Source: SIAJ01 sp036266155 (GTDB lineage: Bacteria > Planctomycetota > Planctomycetia > Gemmatales > Gemmataceae). Taken from it: 15,929 bases of DNA. This document shows positions 1 to 6,779 of the stretch, piece by piece. How positions within the stretch are numbered: the first letter of the stretch is position 1; every line of letters starts with the position of its first letter. The notes below the pieces were generated by a model that saw nothing but the letters and a program-made list of their open reading frames with translations, was not told the DNA's origin and did not search any database. Made by a program: the position numbers and the translations under genes. The DNA lies in NCBI GenBank assembly GCA_036266155.1, contig DATANR010000432.1:1-15929 (forward strand), in the 5' to 3' direction.

Positions 1-631
1 GGTTGGGGTGAGGGGGTTGGGGGCCTGAGCCGTCCGAAACCTCGTTCTCGACACGGCGGGCCTCAACCCCCTCACCCCCGGCCCCTCTCCCCCGAAGCGG
101 GGGAGAGGGGAGAAAATCCACGCTTCGCACGATCACTGCCAGGAGCCCGGCCGCGAGTGCGGCCGTCAACATGAAGGCCAATTGATAGCCCATGTACAAG
201 TTTTCGTCCTGACCGACGTGCATCAGCAGAAGCGGGAAGACCGCGTCCGCCAAGCTGGCCTGGCCGCGAATTCGCCGCGCCAGACGCATCAACCCGGCGG
301 CCACCAGGCTAATGCCCAGCAAGCTCACGTAGCATCCCGTCCGCAGATCGCCGGTCAAACGAAAGAGGCCAAGGTAAATCAAGCGCGGCAACGGGAAGCG
401 GTGCTCGTTGTGCAATTCCCACAACCACGGGCCGGCCGGCTTCGCTTTGAAGAGGACCGGCACGAACGCCCATTCATCGACGAAGGGATTCGTCAGTGCA
501 TAACGGGCAACAAAGACGATCCCTGGAATAAGCGTTCCGACCCATACCGCAAACAAGATCCAACGGACGTGACGATCAGATGCGCTTGTCGCGGCGGCGG
601 AAGAGCCGTATGGTAGTCCGAACGAAGTCAC
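1..631 (-). CDS. Polytopic membrane protein, 3' end beyond the window
   Basis: The minus-strand frame is open from a GTG at 631 to base 1 (210 codons, no stop); an in-frame TAG lies shortly upstream. Hydrophobic segments are visible at about residues 24-46, 82-92, 100-118, 130-140 and 150-169. Between the first two lies a conserved-looking extracytoplasmic stretch with DEW (52-54) and HNEHR (74-78). This layout recalls uncharacterised planctomycete membrane proteins loosely similar to GT-C glycosyltransferases, but that likeness is from memory and no function is assigned. From about residue 173 the protein is encoded by a palindromic G/C-rich repeat (bases 5-110), and the hydrophobic pattern collapses into an Arg/Gly/Pro-rich stretch. 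The repeat therefore probably interrupted or extended the original gene. Start choice is uncertain: no clear ribosome site precedes the GTG. Another plus-strand frame here lacks coding character. Confidence 0.6.
   Translation of the reverse strand, partial: MTSFGLPYGSSAAATSASDRHVRWILFAVWVGTLIPGIVFVARYALTNPFVDEWAFVPVLFKAKPAGPWLWELHNEHRFPLPRLIYLGLFRLTGDLRTGCYVSLLGISLVAAGLMRLARRIRGQASLADAVFPLLLMHVGQDENLYMGYQLAFMLTAALAAGLLAVIVRSVDFLPSPPLRGRGAGGEGVEARRVENEVSDGSGPQPPHPN
5..110. repeat. Composite palindromic G/C-rich repeat (REP/MITE-like)
   Basis: Two inverted structures are adjacent. The first has perfect 15-bp arms at 5-19 (GGGGTGAGGGGGTTG) and 64-78. The second is a perfect 12-bp hairpin, arms 82-93 (CCCCTCTCCCCC) and 99-110, with the loop closed by one further G-C pair. 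No transposase or T-run is associated. Sequences of this CCCCTCACCCC/CCCTCTCCCCC type are common dispersed repeats in planctomycete and some other G+C-rich genomes (recollection, not checked). Here it lies inside an open minus-strand frame and encodes a low-complexity tail. Confidence 0.7.
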
Positions 632-666
632 CGGATCACTCGAACCACGCTAGGGGAACGTCCGCC

Positions 667-828
667 ATGGTGGAACGTCGTATGGAATTGGATCGCCGGT
701 ATCACCGCAAAGAAAAGATGCGCAAGCTGAAGCGGAAGCTGGCTGAGTCCAAGGGCGAAGTCCGAGACAAGGTTCTCGCGAAGATTCACGCTTTGAGTCC
801 GTTCTGGACCGAGCCGAAGAAGGTTTGA
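667..828 (+). CDS. Small basic protein, 53 aa (possibly DUF6800-like)
   Basis: A 53-residue protein rich in Arg and Lys, with alternating charge across residues 3-40 suggesting one or two amphipathic helices, ending in LSPFWTEPKKV. The ATG at 667 is chosen over an upstream in-frame ATG at 580: GGGGA lies about 9 nt before it, and the upstream extension would overlap the 5' end of the divergent membrane-protein gene. Short ERR..LRRR..R..KL-type proteins of this size are widespread in planctomycetes and some are grouped as DUF6800; the match is tentative. Its charge would suit nucleic-acid or ribosome binding, but that is inference. It is transcribed away from the membrane-protein gene, only 35 bp apart, and converges on the DUF3592-like gene across a hairpin at 853-888. 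Confidence 0.6.
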   Translation: MVERRMELDRRYHRKEKMRKLKRKLAESKGEVRDKVLAKIHALSPFWTEPKKV

Positions 829-852
829 TCGCACACCATTACAATACAACTC

Positions 853-898
853 GAGCCCGTTGCATGCCTCCTTTGGTGCGACGGGCTCCGATGCTTTT
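853..898. terminator. Hairpin terminator between convergent genes
   Basis: Arms 853-864 (GAGCCCGTTGCA) and 877-888 (TGCGACGGGCTC) form a 12-bp stem with one T-G wobble and a 12-nt loop. On the plus strand a TTTT run follows at 895-898; on the minus strand a T-rich but interrupted stretch follows. The hairpin lies between the stop of the 53-aa gene (828) and the stop of the leftward gene (897), so it probably ends transcription from both sides. The short T-run makes the call moderate. Confidence 0.5.
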
Positions 899-1403
899 AC
901 CGTCGGCGCGATCGCCAGGCGGGTAAGCCCCACACAGCCAGTGCGATCCCAACGAGGCCGAGCAAGCCTGCCAGCGCCCCATACCCCATGACTTCTATCC
1001 GCACCCGTTCGATCTTCTCCGGCAACCAGGCTTCGAGTGCAAAGTCGTCTGGGTTCTCGGGCGAGTAACGAACGATCAGCGTGCCCTCGTAGAACTGACG
1101 CGTCAATTCGGGAAAATCGATCGGCTGCGACCGGCCGCGTATCAGCCGCAGCACTCCGGTTCGTGAGGGCCCTTGTGCCGGTTGAAACTCGTAGTGAATC
1201 ACGTCGGCAGCGCGGCGGCCGGTGATGTCGGCTTCAGTCTTGACGACATGCGCTGACGCTCTTGCTCCGTTGTCGCGCAAGGCCGCAAGGCGATTCCACT
1301 CTCGGATCGGAATCAATGTGCCGACCGCGATCAGAAATGCAATGATGACGAGTCCCAGGCCGATCAGGCTGACTCGCCGTCGTTGCTCGCGTGCGCTGGC
1401 CAA
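897..1403 (-). CDS. DUF3592-like two-TM membrane protein
   Basis: A 168-residue protein with a basic N-terminus, a transmembrane helix at about residues 12-32, a soluble extracytoplasmic middle (33-137) and a second helix at about 139-160 followed by an Arg-rich end. The middle contains HYEFQPAQG and then VRYSPENPDDF, the pattern of DUF3592 proteins, in which a small beta domain sits between two membrane helices. The family has no known biochemical role. The start is a TTG at 1403 preceded by GGAG at 10-nt spacing. It begins 15 bp after the aroA stop on the same strand, so it is probably the last gene of the asd-truA-aroA transcript. Nothing links it functionally to amino-acid synthesis. Confidence 0.7.
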   Translation of the reverse strand: MASAREQRRRVSLIGLGLVIIAFLIAVGTLIPIREWNRLAALRDNGARASAHVVKTEADITGRRAADVIHYEFQPAQGPSRTGVLRLIRGRSQPIDFPELTRQFYEGTLIVRYSPENPDDFALEAWLPEKIERVRIEVMGYGALAGLLGLVGIALAVWGLPAWRSRRR

Positions 1404-1418
1404 GGCGGTGGTGCTCCG

Positions 1419-2726
1419 TTACCGAGCATGGGTCAAGCAATCGAGATCTTGCCAGAATCCCGGATATGTCTTGGCCACGCAGGCGGGGTTCTTGATGATG
1501 ACGCCGGGCACCTTGAGGCCGATTAGTGCCAGGCTCATGGCCATGCGATGGTCGTTGTACGTCTCGACCGTTGCGCCATGCAACGGCCGCGGGTGAATCG
1601 TCAACCCGTCGGCGAACTCCTCAACCTCAGCGCCTAGTCGACGCAGCTCGGTCGCAAGGGCCGAGATTCGGTCGGTTTCCTTGTGTCGAATGTGGGCGAC
1701 GTTGCGAATCCGCGTCGGTCCTTCGGCAAAGCAGGCGACGGCGCCAAGCGTCATGACCGTGTCGCTGATGGCGTTCATGTCGACGTCGATGCCACGGAGG
1801 GGGCGGCCATGTACGGTGATGCCGGCGTCACATTTCTCGACCCGGCAGCTCATTTGTTGAAGAATGTCGACGAAGGCGACATCGCCTTGGAGGCTTTGGT
1901 CGGTTAGGCCCGCGACGGTGACGCGGCCGCCGAGGATAGCGGCCGCAGCCCAGAAGTAGGACGCGGCGGAGGCGTCGGGTTCGATGAAGTAGCTCTCAAG
2001 TTTGTGAATTTGATTGCCCGGGACTATAAAACCGGCCGACCCGATCGCGCGCGTTTCCAAGCCGAACTGGCGGAGCATCGCCACGGTCATCTCGACGTAC
2101 GGCTTGGATACGAGCGGGCTGGCCACGTCGATTGTTGTGTCGCCCTCGGCACAGGGGAGAACCAACAGCAGGCCGCTGAGGAATTGGCTGCTAACGTCAC
2201 CGCGTACGCTGACGTGACCGCCACTCAGGCCGGCCGCGCGGATTACGACCGGCGGGCAACCGTTGCCTGACTCGCTCTCGGCGTCCACCTTCAGTTGTCG
2301 CAGGCCGTCGAGCAGATCTTGAATCGGGCGCTCCCGCATTCGCGGCACGCCGTCTAAACGGTATACCCCCTTCCCAAGGGCTAGCATGGCTGTGAGGAAG
2401 CGGACCGTCGTTCCAGAGTTACCGACGAACAGATTGGCACTTGAGGCCGGGATAAAGTCGCCGGCCGGATCGAATGAGACATCAATCACGCAGTTCGGCC
2501 AGTCCGTCCGCACGTCGAACCCTAGGCGTCGGAGGCAATCCACCATGACCTCGGTGTCTTCGCTTCGCAAAGCGTTTGACAGCTTGCATCCCCATGACCC
2601 CAGTGCCGCCAACACCAGTGCTCGATTCGTGATGCTCTTCGACCCCGGCACCGTCACGTTCGCGGATAACGGCGGACCGGCATACGGCTGCATCTCAAGT
2701 TGATCGGGATAGGTCAATTGACTCAT
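1419..2726 (-). CDS. aroA: 3-phosphoshikimate 1-carboxyvinyltransferase (EPSP synthase)
   Basis: This cytoplasmic enzyme transfers the enolpyruvyl group of phosphoenolpyruvate to shikimate 3-phosphate, the sixth step of the shikimate pathway to chorismate and aromatic amino acids. At 435 residues it is the usual family length. Visible signatures are PGSKSITNRAL (27-37, substrate-binding Lys30/Ser31/Arg35), GNSGTTVRFLTA (102-113), SSQFLSGLL (179-187), the catalytic Asp322 in ISDTVMT, RHKETDR (347-353) and NDHRMAM (391-397). The ATG at 2726 is preferred over a start near 2816, because the 30 extra codons would read through the palindrome at 2741-2775 and the EPSPS fold begins just after residue 15. 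It lies 90 bp after truA and 15 bp before a DUF3592-like gene. Whether it is glyphosate-sensitive cannot be judged here. Confidence 0.95.
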   Translation of the reverse strand: MSQLTYPDQLEMQPYAGPPLSANVTVPGSKSITNRALVLAALGSWGCKLSNALRSEDTEVMVDCLRRLGFDVRTDWPNCVIDVSFDPAGDFIPASSANLFVGNSGTTVRFLTAMLALGKGVYRLDGVPRMRERPIQDLLDGLRQLKVDAESESGNGCPPVVIRAAGLSGGHVSVRGDVSSQFLSGLLLVLPCAEGDTTIDVASPLVSKPYVEMTVAMLRQFGLETRAIGSAGFIVPGNQIHKLESYFIEPDASAASYFWAAAAILGGRVTVAGLTDQSLQGDVAFVDILQQMSCRVEKCDAGITVHGRPLRGIDVDMNAISDTVMTLGAVACFAEGPTRIRNVAHIRHKETDRISALATELRRLGAEVEEFADGLTIHPRPLHGATVETYNDHRMAMSLALIGLKVPGVIIKNPACVAKTYPGFWQDLDCLTHAR

Positions 2727-2740
2727 GAGTTCATCAAACC

Positions 2741-2775
2741 GTCTAGCGTTCGAGCCGACGGCTCGAACGCTAGAC
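2741..2775. repeat. Perfect inverted repeat, 16-bp arms, 3-nt loop
   Basis: Arms GTCTAGCGTTCGAGCC (2741-2756) and its exact complement (2760-2775) flank GAC. It lies in the 90-bp gap between truA and aroA. Neither side is followed by a T-run, so it is not a standard intrinsic terminator. More likely it is a REP-like element, or an mRNA hairpin that separates or stabilises parts of the transcript. Confidence 0.8.
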
Positions 2776-2816
2776 GTGGTTGGGGTCCTCGTAATGCGCT
2801 TTTGTCGCGCCGTCAT

Positions 2817-3554
2817 TTAGCCGTAAGTCACTCGCATCAAATGCAGTCCACATGCCGGGGCCGTCGGGCCCGCTACGTTGCGATCTTCCGCCGCCAGAAT
2901 CTCGGCGACCTTGCTCTCCAGCCAGAAGCCGCGGCCGACGTTGATCAAGGTGCCGGCGATGGCTCGCACCATGTTGTAAAGAAAGCCGTCTGCTTCCACA
3001 TCGATCCAGATCTGCTCCGCGGATCGCGTCACAGTCAATTGCGTGATCGTGCGCACGCTCGACATTCGATTCGGCCATTCGCTTTCGAAGCTGCGAAAAT
3101 CGTGAGTACCGATCAAGCATTGCGCCGCTCGATCCATTGCCGGCACATCCAGTCGGTGAAATATCCAGGCCTGATAGCGGCGCTGAAATGGATCGCCTAC
3201 CGGATTGTCCCGGATCACATAGCGGTACAGCTTCCGCAGGGCATCGCGAGTCGCGTCGAACCTTTCGTCCACCACACGCGCATCACGTACAACCACGTCC
3301 GGCGGCAGGTTAGCGTTAATGGCCCGCAGCAGCGTCTCCGGCGTCAGCCGTGTTTCGGTACGAAAGTTGACGACTTGACCTACCGCATGAACGCCGGCGT
3401 CGGTGCGGCCGCTCGCGTTGGCGTGCGACCGCGACGCGACAACCGTCGCGATCGCCTGCTCCAGAACCTCCTGAACCGTGCGCTGGCCCGGCTGAAATTG
3501 CCAGCCATTGAAATCCGTTCCGTCGTAGGCCACCGTAAGCTTGAAGTTCCGCAT
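2817..3554 (-). CDS. truA: tRNA pseudouridine synthase A
   Basis: TruA converts uridines 38-40 of the tRNA anticodon arm to pseudouridine. The protein is 245 residues, close to family length. The catalytic motif ASGRTDAGVHA places the nucleophile at Asp52, the same number as in the well-studied E. coli enzyme. LTVAYDGTDFNGWQ (7-20), KLYRYVI, GTHDFRSF and DGFLYNMVRAIAGTL are further family signatures. The ATG at 3554 is chosen because the protein then begins MRNFKLTVAYDG, as homologues do; a more upstream start would overlap asd and add 37 low-complexity residues. It lies 20 bp after asd, with a small GCCG/CGGC hairpin (3563-3574) directly after the asd stop. It is evidently co-transcribed with asd. 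Confidence 0.95.
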   Translation of the reverse strand: MRNFKLTVAYDGTDFNGWQFQPGQRTVQEVLEQAIATVVASRSHANASGRTDAGVHAVGQVVNFRTETRLTPETLLRAINANLPPDVVVRDARVVDERFDATRDALRKLYRYVIRDNPVGDPFQRRYQAWIFHRLDVPAMDRAAQCLIGTHDFRSFESEWPNRMSSVRTITQLTVTRSAEQIWIDVEADGFLYNMVRAIAGTLINVGRGFWLESKVAEILAAEDRNVAGPTAPACGLHLMRVTYG

Positions 3555-3574
3555 CGTGAATTGCCGCTTGCGGC

Positions 3575-4588
3575 TTAGCGCACAATGCCGCGGCGAATCA
3601 ACTCCTCCGCGACCTGCACCGCATTCGTCGCCGCCCCCTTGCGCAAATTGTCGGCCACCACCCACAAGTTCAGCGCATTCGGATGGCCCGGATCCTTGCG
3701 GACGCGACCCACAAACGTGTGATCCTGCCCGGCCGCGTGAATCGGTTGCGGGAACTCACCCTTCATTTCGTCCATGAGCACAACGCCTGGCGCCTTCGCC
3801 AAAGCCGCCTTGGCTTGCTCAACCGTAATCGGTCGCTCGAATTCGGCATTGATCGATTCGCTGTGCGCAATTCGCACCGGCACGCGCACACAGGTCGGCG
3901 ACACGCTGATGGACTGGTCGCCGAGGATCTTCTTGGTTTCGTTGACGACTTTGTTCTCTTCCTCCGTATAGCCATTTGGATCGAGCGTCCAGTCGAGGGT
4001 GATGACATTGCCTGCCAACTGCCCACGATGTGCGGTCGGCGTCACCTTCTCACCCTTCATCCACGAGCCGAGCTGCTGTTCAAAATCGACCAACCCCGTC
4101 GCTCCCTTGCCGCTGGATGATTGGTACGTCGAGACAATGATGCGCCGAATCTTCGCGATGTCGTGCAACGGCTTCAACGCCACGCATAAGGGGATGGCCA
4201 CACAGTTGGGATTGGCGACGATCCCTTTCCTGATGTTGCGTAGCTCGTCCGCGTTGACCTCCGGAACCACGAGCGGAACGTCCGGGTCCATTCGCCAGGC
4301 GGACGAATTGTCGACGACGATGGCCCCCTGCTTAGCGGCAATCGGCCCATATTCGCGGCTGATCTTCGACGGCGTGCTCGACAGGACGATCTGCACGCCC
4401 GCGAAGGCTTCCGGGCGGATGGGTTCGACGACGTAGCGTTTCCCGCAGTACTCGATCGGTTTGCCGGCACTGCGCTCGGACGCGAGGAACTTGATCGACT
4501 TCGCGGGGAAGTCGCGTTCGAGCAGCACCTTCCGTATCAAGTCGCCGACGGCCCCCGTCGCGCCGACCACCGCCACGCTCACAGCCAC
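3575..4588 (-). CDS. asd: Aspartate-semialdehyde dehydrogenase
   Basis: This enzyme reduces aspartyl phosphate to aspartate semialdehyde with NADPH, the branch point to lysine/diaminopimelate, threonine, methionine and isoleucine. The 337-residue protein starts with the nucleotide-binding GATGAVG (9-15). It has the catalytic Cys129 in NPNCVAIPL, QSSSGKG (156-162), and RVPVRIAH with Arg235 and His242; their seven-residue spacing matches the Arg/His pair of known enzymes. The start is a GTG at 4588 with AAGGAG at 4594-4599, five nt upstream. A perfect TATAAT lies about 60 bp upstream. It is the first gene of the leftward asd-truA-aroA cluster. Confidence 0.95.
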   Translation of the reverse strand: MAVSVAVVGATGAVGDLIRKVLLERDFPAKSIKFLASERSAGKPIEYCGKRYVVEPIRPEAFAGVQIVLSSTPSKISREYGPIAAKQGAIVVDNSSAWRMDPDVPLVVPEVNADELRNIRKGIVANPNCVAIPLCVALKPLHDIAKIRRIIVSTYQSSSGKGATGLVDFEQQLGSWMKGEKVTPTAHRGQLAGNVITLDWTLDPNGYTEEENKVVNETKKILGDQSISVSPTCVRVPVRIAHSESINAEFERPITVEQAKAALAKAPGVVLMDEMKGEFPQPIHAAGQDHTFVGRVRKDPGHPNALNLWVVADNLRKGAATNAVQVAEELIRRGIVR

Positions 4589-4593
4589 GATCG

Positions 4594-4599
4594 CTCCTT
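4594..4599 (-). promoter_or_regulatory. Ribosome binding site of asd
   Basis: AAGGAG on the minus strand, five bases before GTG 4588. It decides that GTG, and not the in-frame GTG two codons later, is the start. Confidence 0.7.
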
Positions 4600-4611
4600 G
4601 GTAATCAATTC

Positions 4612-4640
4612 ACCACAAAGGTCACGAAGAACACAAAGGA
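4612..4640. repeat. CACAAAG/CACGAAG-type short direct repeat
   Basis: The plus strand holds three imperfect copies of a CAC(A/G)AAG unit, as CACAAAGGT, CACGAAGAA and CACAAAGGA. Similar CACGAAG-rich stretches occur as dispersed intergenic sequence in many bacteria (recollection). It lies in the untranslated leader of asd. No function is evident. Confidence 0.4.
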
Positions 4641-4649
4641 CCAACCGGT

Positions 4650-4677
4650 ATTATAAACACAAGCAATTGCCTGTCCG
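4650..4677 (-). promoter_or_regulatory. Candidate sigma70-type promoter of the asd cluster
   Basis: Minus-strand TATAAT at 4650-4655 is a perfect -10 hexamer. CGGACA at 4672-4677, 16 bp upstream, matches four of six -35 positions. The predicted 5' leader before asd is about 55 nt. The region is the A/T-rich gap between asd and the divergent kinase gene. Confidence 0.5.
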
Positions 4678-4707
4678 GTCTTCTTTGCCTTCTTGCGGTA
4701 ACTCGCC

Positions 4708-6057
4708 TTGCGTCTCGGTATTCGCTATCGGTTGCTGGTTCCACTTGGGTTGCTCCTCGTGGGCGTGGTCGGGGCCAGCCTCTGGAGCGCGCACATCGCG
4801 GCGCGGCGCGCCGAAGCACGCGTGGCCCGACAAGTCCACGACATATCACAAACGCTTGCGGCCGCACGCTATCCACTGACGTCGCCGGTACTCGAACAAG
4901 TGAAGAGCTATTCCGGAGCCGAGTTTATTTTTGTCCGAGCGGACGGCGTTCGGATCTCGACATTTGCAACAGAACCCACCGAACTTCCGTCCGACGTCGC
5001 ACTCGATGCCGCCGGCGAAACAGAACTCGGTCCGCCCGTGAACGTGGCTGGCGCAATCTATCGCTGCCGACGACTTCTCTTGAAGGACCCGCATCCATTC
5101 ACGGGCGGGATGGTCCTGATCTTCTATCCAGAAGCGCAACTCGATGAAGCGATCGCCGACGCGGAGCGGCCGTCGTTCCTTGGTCTCGCATTTGGCTTGC
5201 TTGCGGTCGGCTTGACATTTGGCATCGGCCAACGGCTCGTCAACCGGATTCGGACCCTGGAGAGACGAACCCGGGAGATCGCGGCCGGTGACTTTTCGCC
5301 AATGCCGTTGCCGCGGACCAACGATGAGCTGCGCGATCTCTCGGCGTCGGTCAATGAAATGGCCGATCGGCTCGCCCGGCTGCAACAAGCAGTGCAAACC
5401 ACCGAGCGGCTTCGTCTTACTGGCCAACTCGCGAGCGGACTGGCCCATCAACTTCGCAACAGCGCGACCGGCGCCAAGCTGGCGGTGCAGGTTTATCTGG
5501 CCGAACATACAAACGACGACGCCGAAGCACTCGCCGTCACCTTGCGCCAACTCACCCTGATGGAAGCCAATCTGCGCCGCTTCATCGACCTTGGCCGGCC
5601 CAGCGCGGGGCGGCGATCGCAAGTCTCCCTATCCACGTTGTTGACCGACGTCGTCGACTTGCATCGTCCCCGTTGCAAGCACGTGGGGATCGATTTGCAT
5701 TGGAACCTTCCGGCGACGGACATCTGCATGGAGGGTGATGAAGGCCAACTCGGCGACCTGTTCGCCAACCTGATCGGCAACGCCGTGGATGCCGTCGGCA
5801 ACAATGGGGAAGTCGCCGTGACGCTCGACAACCCGCACGGCCAGGTCATCATTGAAGTGAGCGATACCGGTGCAGGCCCGGCGCCGGACGTTGCAGCGCG
5901 ATTGTTCGAACCGTTCGTGACCGGGCAGCCAGAGGGCATTGGCCTGGGCCTCGCCGTCGCGCGGCATGCGGCCGAAGCACACAATGGGCGGATTACCTGG
6001 CGACGCGACGAAGGGCGCACAGTGTTCCGCGTGGAATTTCCCGCGGCGAAGCCCTGA
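4708..6057 (+). CDS. Membrane sensor histidine kinase (HAMP-HisKA-HATPase)
   Basis: The protein has 449 residues, with transmembrane helices at about 8-30 and 156-175 enclosing a ~125-residue sensor region. A HAMP linker follows (about 178-230), then the dimerisation/phosphoacceptor region with His247 in GLAHQLRNSATG. The ATPase domain shows N-box NLIGNAV (354-360), DTGAGP (386-391), FEPFVTG (400-406) and GIGLGLA (410-416). The general mechanism is ATP-dependent autophosphorylation of His and transfer to a response regulator. Unusually, the residue after the His is Gln rather than Glu/Asp, and the RNP of HExRNP is RNS. No response regulator or output domain is adjacent, so partner and stimulus are unknown. 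The start is a TTG at 4708, chosen because MRLGIRYRLLVPL is a typical kinase N-terminus; no good ribosome site is visible. Confidence 0.88.
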   Translation: MRLGIRYRLLVPLGLLLVGVVGASLWSAHIAARRAEARVARQVHDISQTLAAARYPLTSPVLEQVKSYSGAEFIFVRADGVRISTFATEPTELPSDVALDAAGETELGPPVNVAGAIYRCRRLLLKDPHPFTGGMVLIFYPEAQLDEAIADAERPSFLGLAFGLLAVGLTFGIGQRLVNRIRTLERRTREIAAGDFSPMPLPRTNDELRDLSASVNEMADRLARLQQAVQTTERLRLTGQLASGLAHQLRNSATGAKLAVQVYLAEHTNDDAEALAVTLRQLTLMEANLRRFIDLGRPSAGRRSQVSLSTLLTDVVDLHRPRCKHVGIDLHWNLPATDICMEGDEGQLGDLFANLIGNAVDAVGNNGEVAVTLDNPHGQVIIEVSDTGAGPAPDVAARLFEPFVTGQPEGIGLGLAVARHAAEAHNGRITWRRDEGRTVFRVEFPAAKP

Positions 6058-6092
6058 TCTCGCGATCGGGGTCGCGGCAGAACGACTACGAA

Positions 6093-6101
6093 TGCTATCA
6101 T
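6093..6101 (+). promoter_or_regulatory. Candidate extended -10 promoter of the antitoxin/PIN pair
   Basis: TGCTATCAT fits the extended -10 form TGnTATNAT, sits 36 bp after the kinase stop and would give a leader of roughly 20 nt. No matching -35 box is seen, as is usual for extended -10 promoters. Confidence 0.35.
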
Positions 6102-6111
6102 GAGCGCTGGC

Positions 6112-6119
6112 AAAGGAGG
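6112..6119 (+). promoter_or_regulatory. Strong Shine-Dalgarno of the antitoxin-like gene
   Basis: AAAGGAGG, spaced seven bases from ATG 6127, is the strongest ribosome site in the window and fixes that start. Strong translation of the first gene relative to the second is usual in toxin-antitoxin operons. Confidence 0.7.
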
Positions 6120-6126
6120 CCAAGCG

Positions 6127-6384
6127 ATGACCCCGAAATATGTTGTCACCGGAACCTTGACCGACACGCGGACCATTACGCTCGATGCGCCTGTCCCGGT
6201 CAACGGTGTGCGCGTGCGCGTCGTTGTTGAGGAAATGACAGCCACGCCGAGGCCGACGATGCAAGAGGCGGTTGCGGAAATTCGGAGACGGCAGCAAGAA
6301 CGCGGATTCGTTCCCATGAACACCGCTCAGGTCGAAGCGTTTCACGCGGACCCACCCGAGGAGGAGGAGAAGGACGCAGCATGA
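6127..6384 (+). CDS. Antitoxin-like small protein, partner of PIN-like protein
   Basis: An 85-residue protein. The N-terminal half, KYVVTGTLTDTRTITLDAPV, reads as a short beta domain of the AbrB/DUF104-like type often encoded before PIN toxins. Residues 42-70 form a charged helix (TMQEAVAEIRRRQQERG), and the C-terminus is very acidic (PPEEEEKDAA), typical of a toxin-neutralising tail. The ATG at 6127 is chosen because AAAGGAGG lies 7 nt upstream; an in-frame ATG at 6100 lies before that site. The stop overlaps the next start (ATGA), implying translational coupling. The likely role is DNA-binding antitoxin that represses its own operon; this is inferred from size, order and composition, not from a certain family match. 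Confidence 0.65.
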   Translation: MTPKYVVTGTLTDTRTITLDAPVPVNGVRVRVVVEEMTATPRPTMQEAVAEIRRRQQERGFVPMNTAQVEAFHADPPEEEEKDAA

Positions 6385-6764
6385 GGATCTACGTCGATAC
6401 CGAACTGATCAGCCATGTGTTGCTTGCCAACGTGCCGATTTCAGGTCGAGTAACTTCGCGGATCTATGTCCCTGGCGTGACCACGGTTGTTTCGGACTTA
6501 ACGCGCTTCCAATGTTTGTCGGCTGCACGCCGCGCGCACAATGCGCAGCTTGAAGCGGATTACAATTTGTTTTGGGCGCCCGGAGAAGTTGTTACGCTCA
6601 TGACCGCTGTCTTTGATTTGGCCATCCAAATTCGGGTCCAACATGGCTTTCTAGAGTTGGAATCGATTCATCTTGCGGCAGCCGCGCATTATCAATGTGA
6701 CGAGTTCTTGACACGCAAGCGTCGATTGAAGCAATACCCGGGTGTGCGAGTTCAAGTGATTTGA
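6381..6764 (+). CDS. PIN-domain-like protein with degenerate active site
   Basis: 127 residues with the outline of a PIN (VapC-like) RNase toxin: N-terminal MRIYVDTELI (1-10), SDLTRFQCLSAARR (38-51), and the C-terminal pattern LESIHLAAAAHYQCDEFLTRKRRL (93-116; first 20 residues are LESIHLAAAAHYQCDEFLTR). In active PIN nucleases four acidic residues bind Mg2+ or Mn2+. Here Asp6 remains, but the usual Glu is Gln44, the Asp of LDAIHLA is Glu94 and the Asp of TNDxRL is Lys113. The protein may therefore be a weak or inactive nuclease, or bind RNA without cutting. The start ATG overlaps the antitoxin stop, with GAGGAGGAG upstream. nadE begins 15 bp later on the same strand, so the three genes may share a transcript. 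Confidence 0.7.
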   Translation: MRIYVDTELISHVLLANVPISGRVTSRIYVPGVTTVVSDLTRFQCLSAARRAHNAQLEADYNLFWAPGEVVTLMTAVFDLAIQIRVQHGFLELESIHLAAAAHYQCDEFLTRKRRLKQYPGVRVQVI

Positions 6765-6779
6765 CTCGTCGGAGCCTAT

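Noticed and set aside
182..616. Plus-strand frame of 144 codons
   Set aside because: Opposite to the membrane-protein frame; its protein is Gln/Arg-rich without domain pattern, whereas the minus frame shows clear hydrophobic segments.
2741..2775. Intrinsic terminator within the asd-truA-aroA cluster
   Set aside because: The hairpin is perfect but no T-run follows on either strand, so it is listed as an inverted repeat.
2727..2816. Longer aroA start near 2816
   Set aside because: It would translate through the palindrome and add residues unlike EPSP synthases; the ATG at 2726 gives normal length.
3555..3665. Longer truA start at 3665
   Set aside because: It overlaps the end of asd and adds a Gly-rich stretch; the TruA catalytic Asp falls at 52 only with the ATG at 3554.
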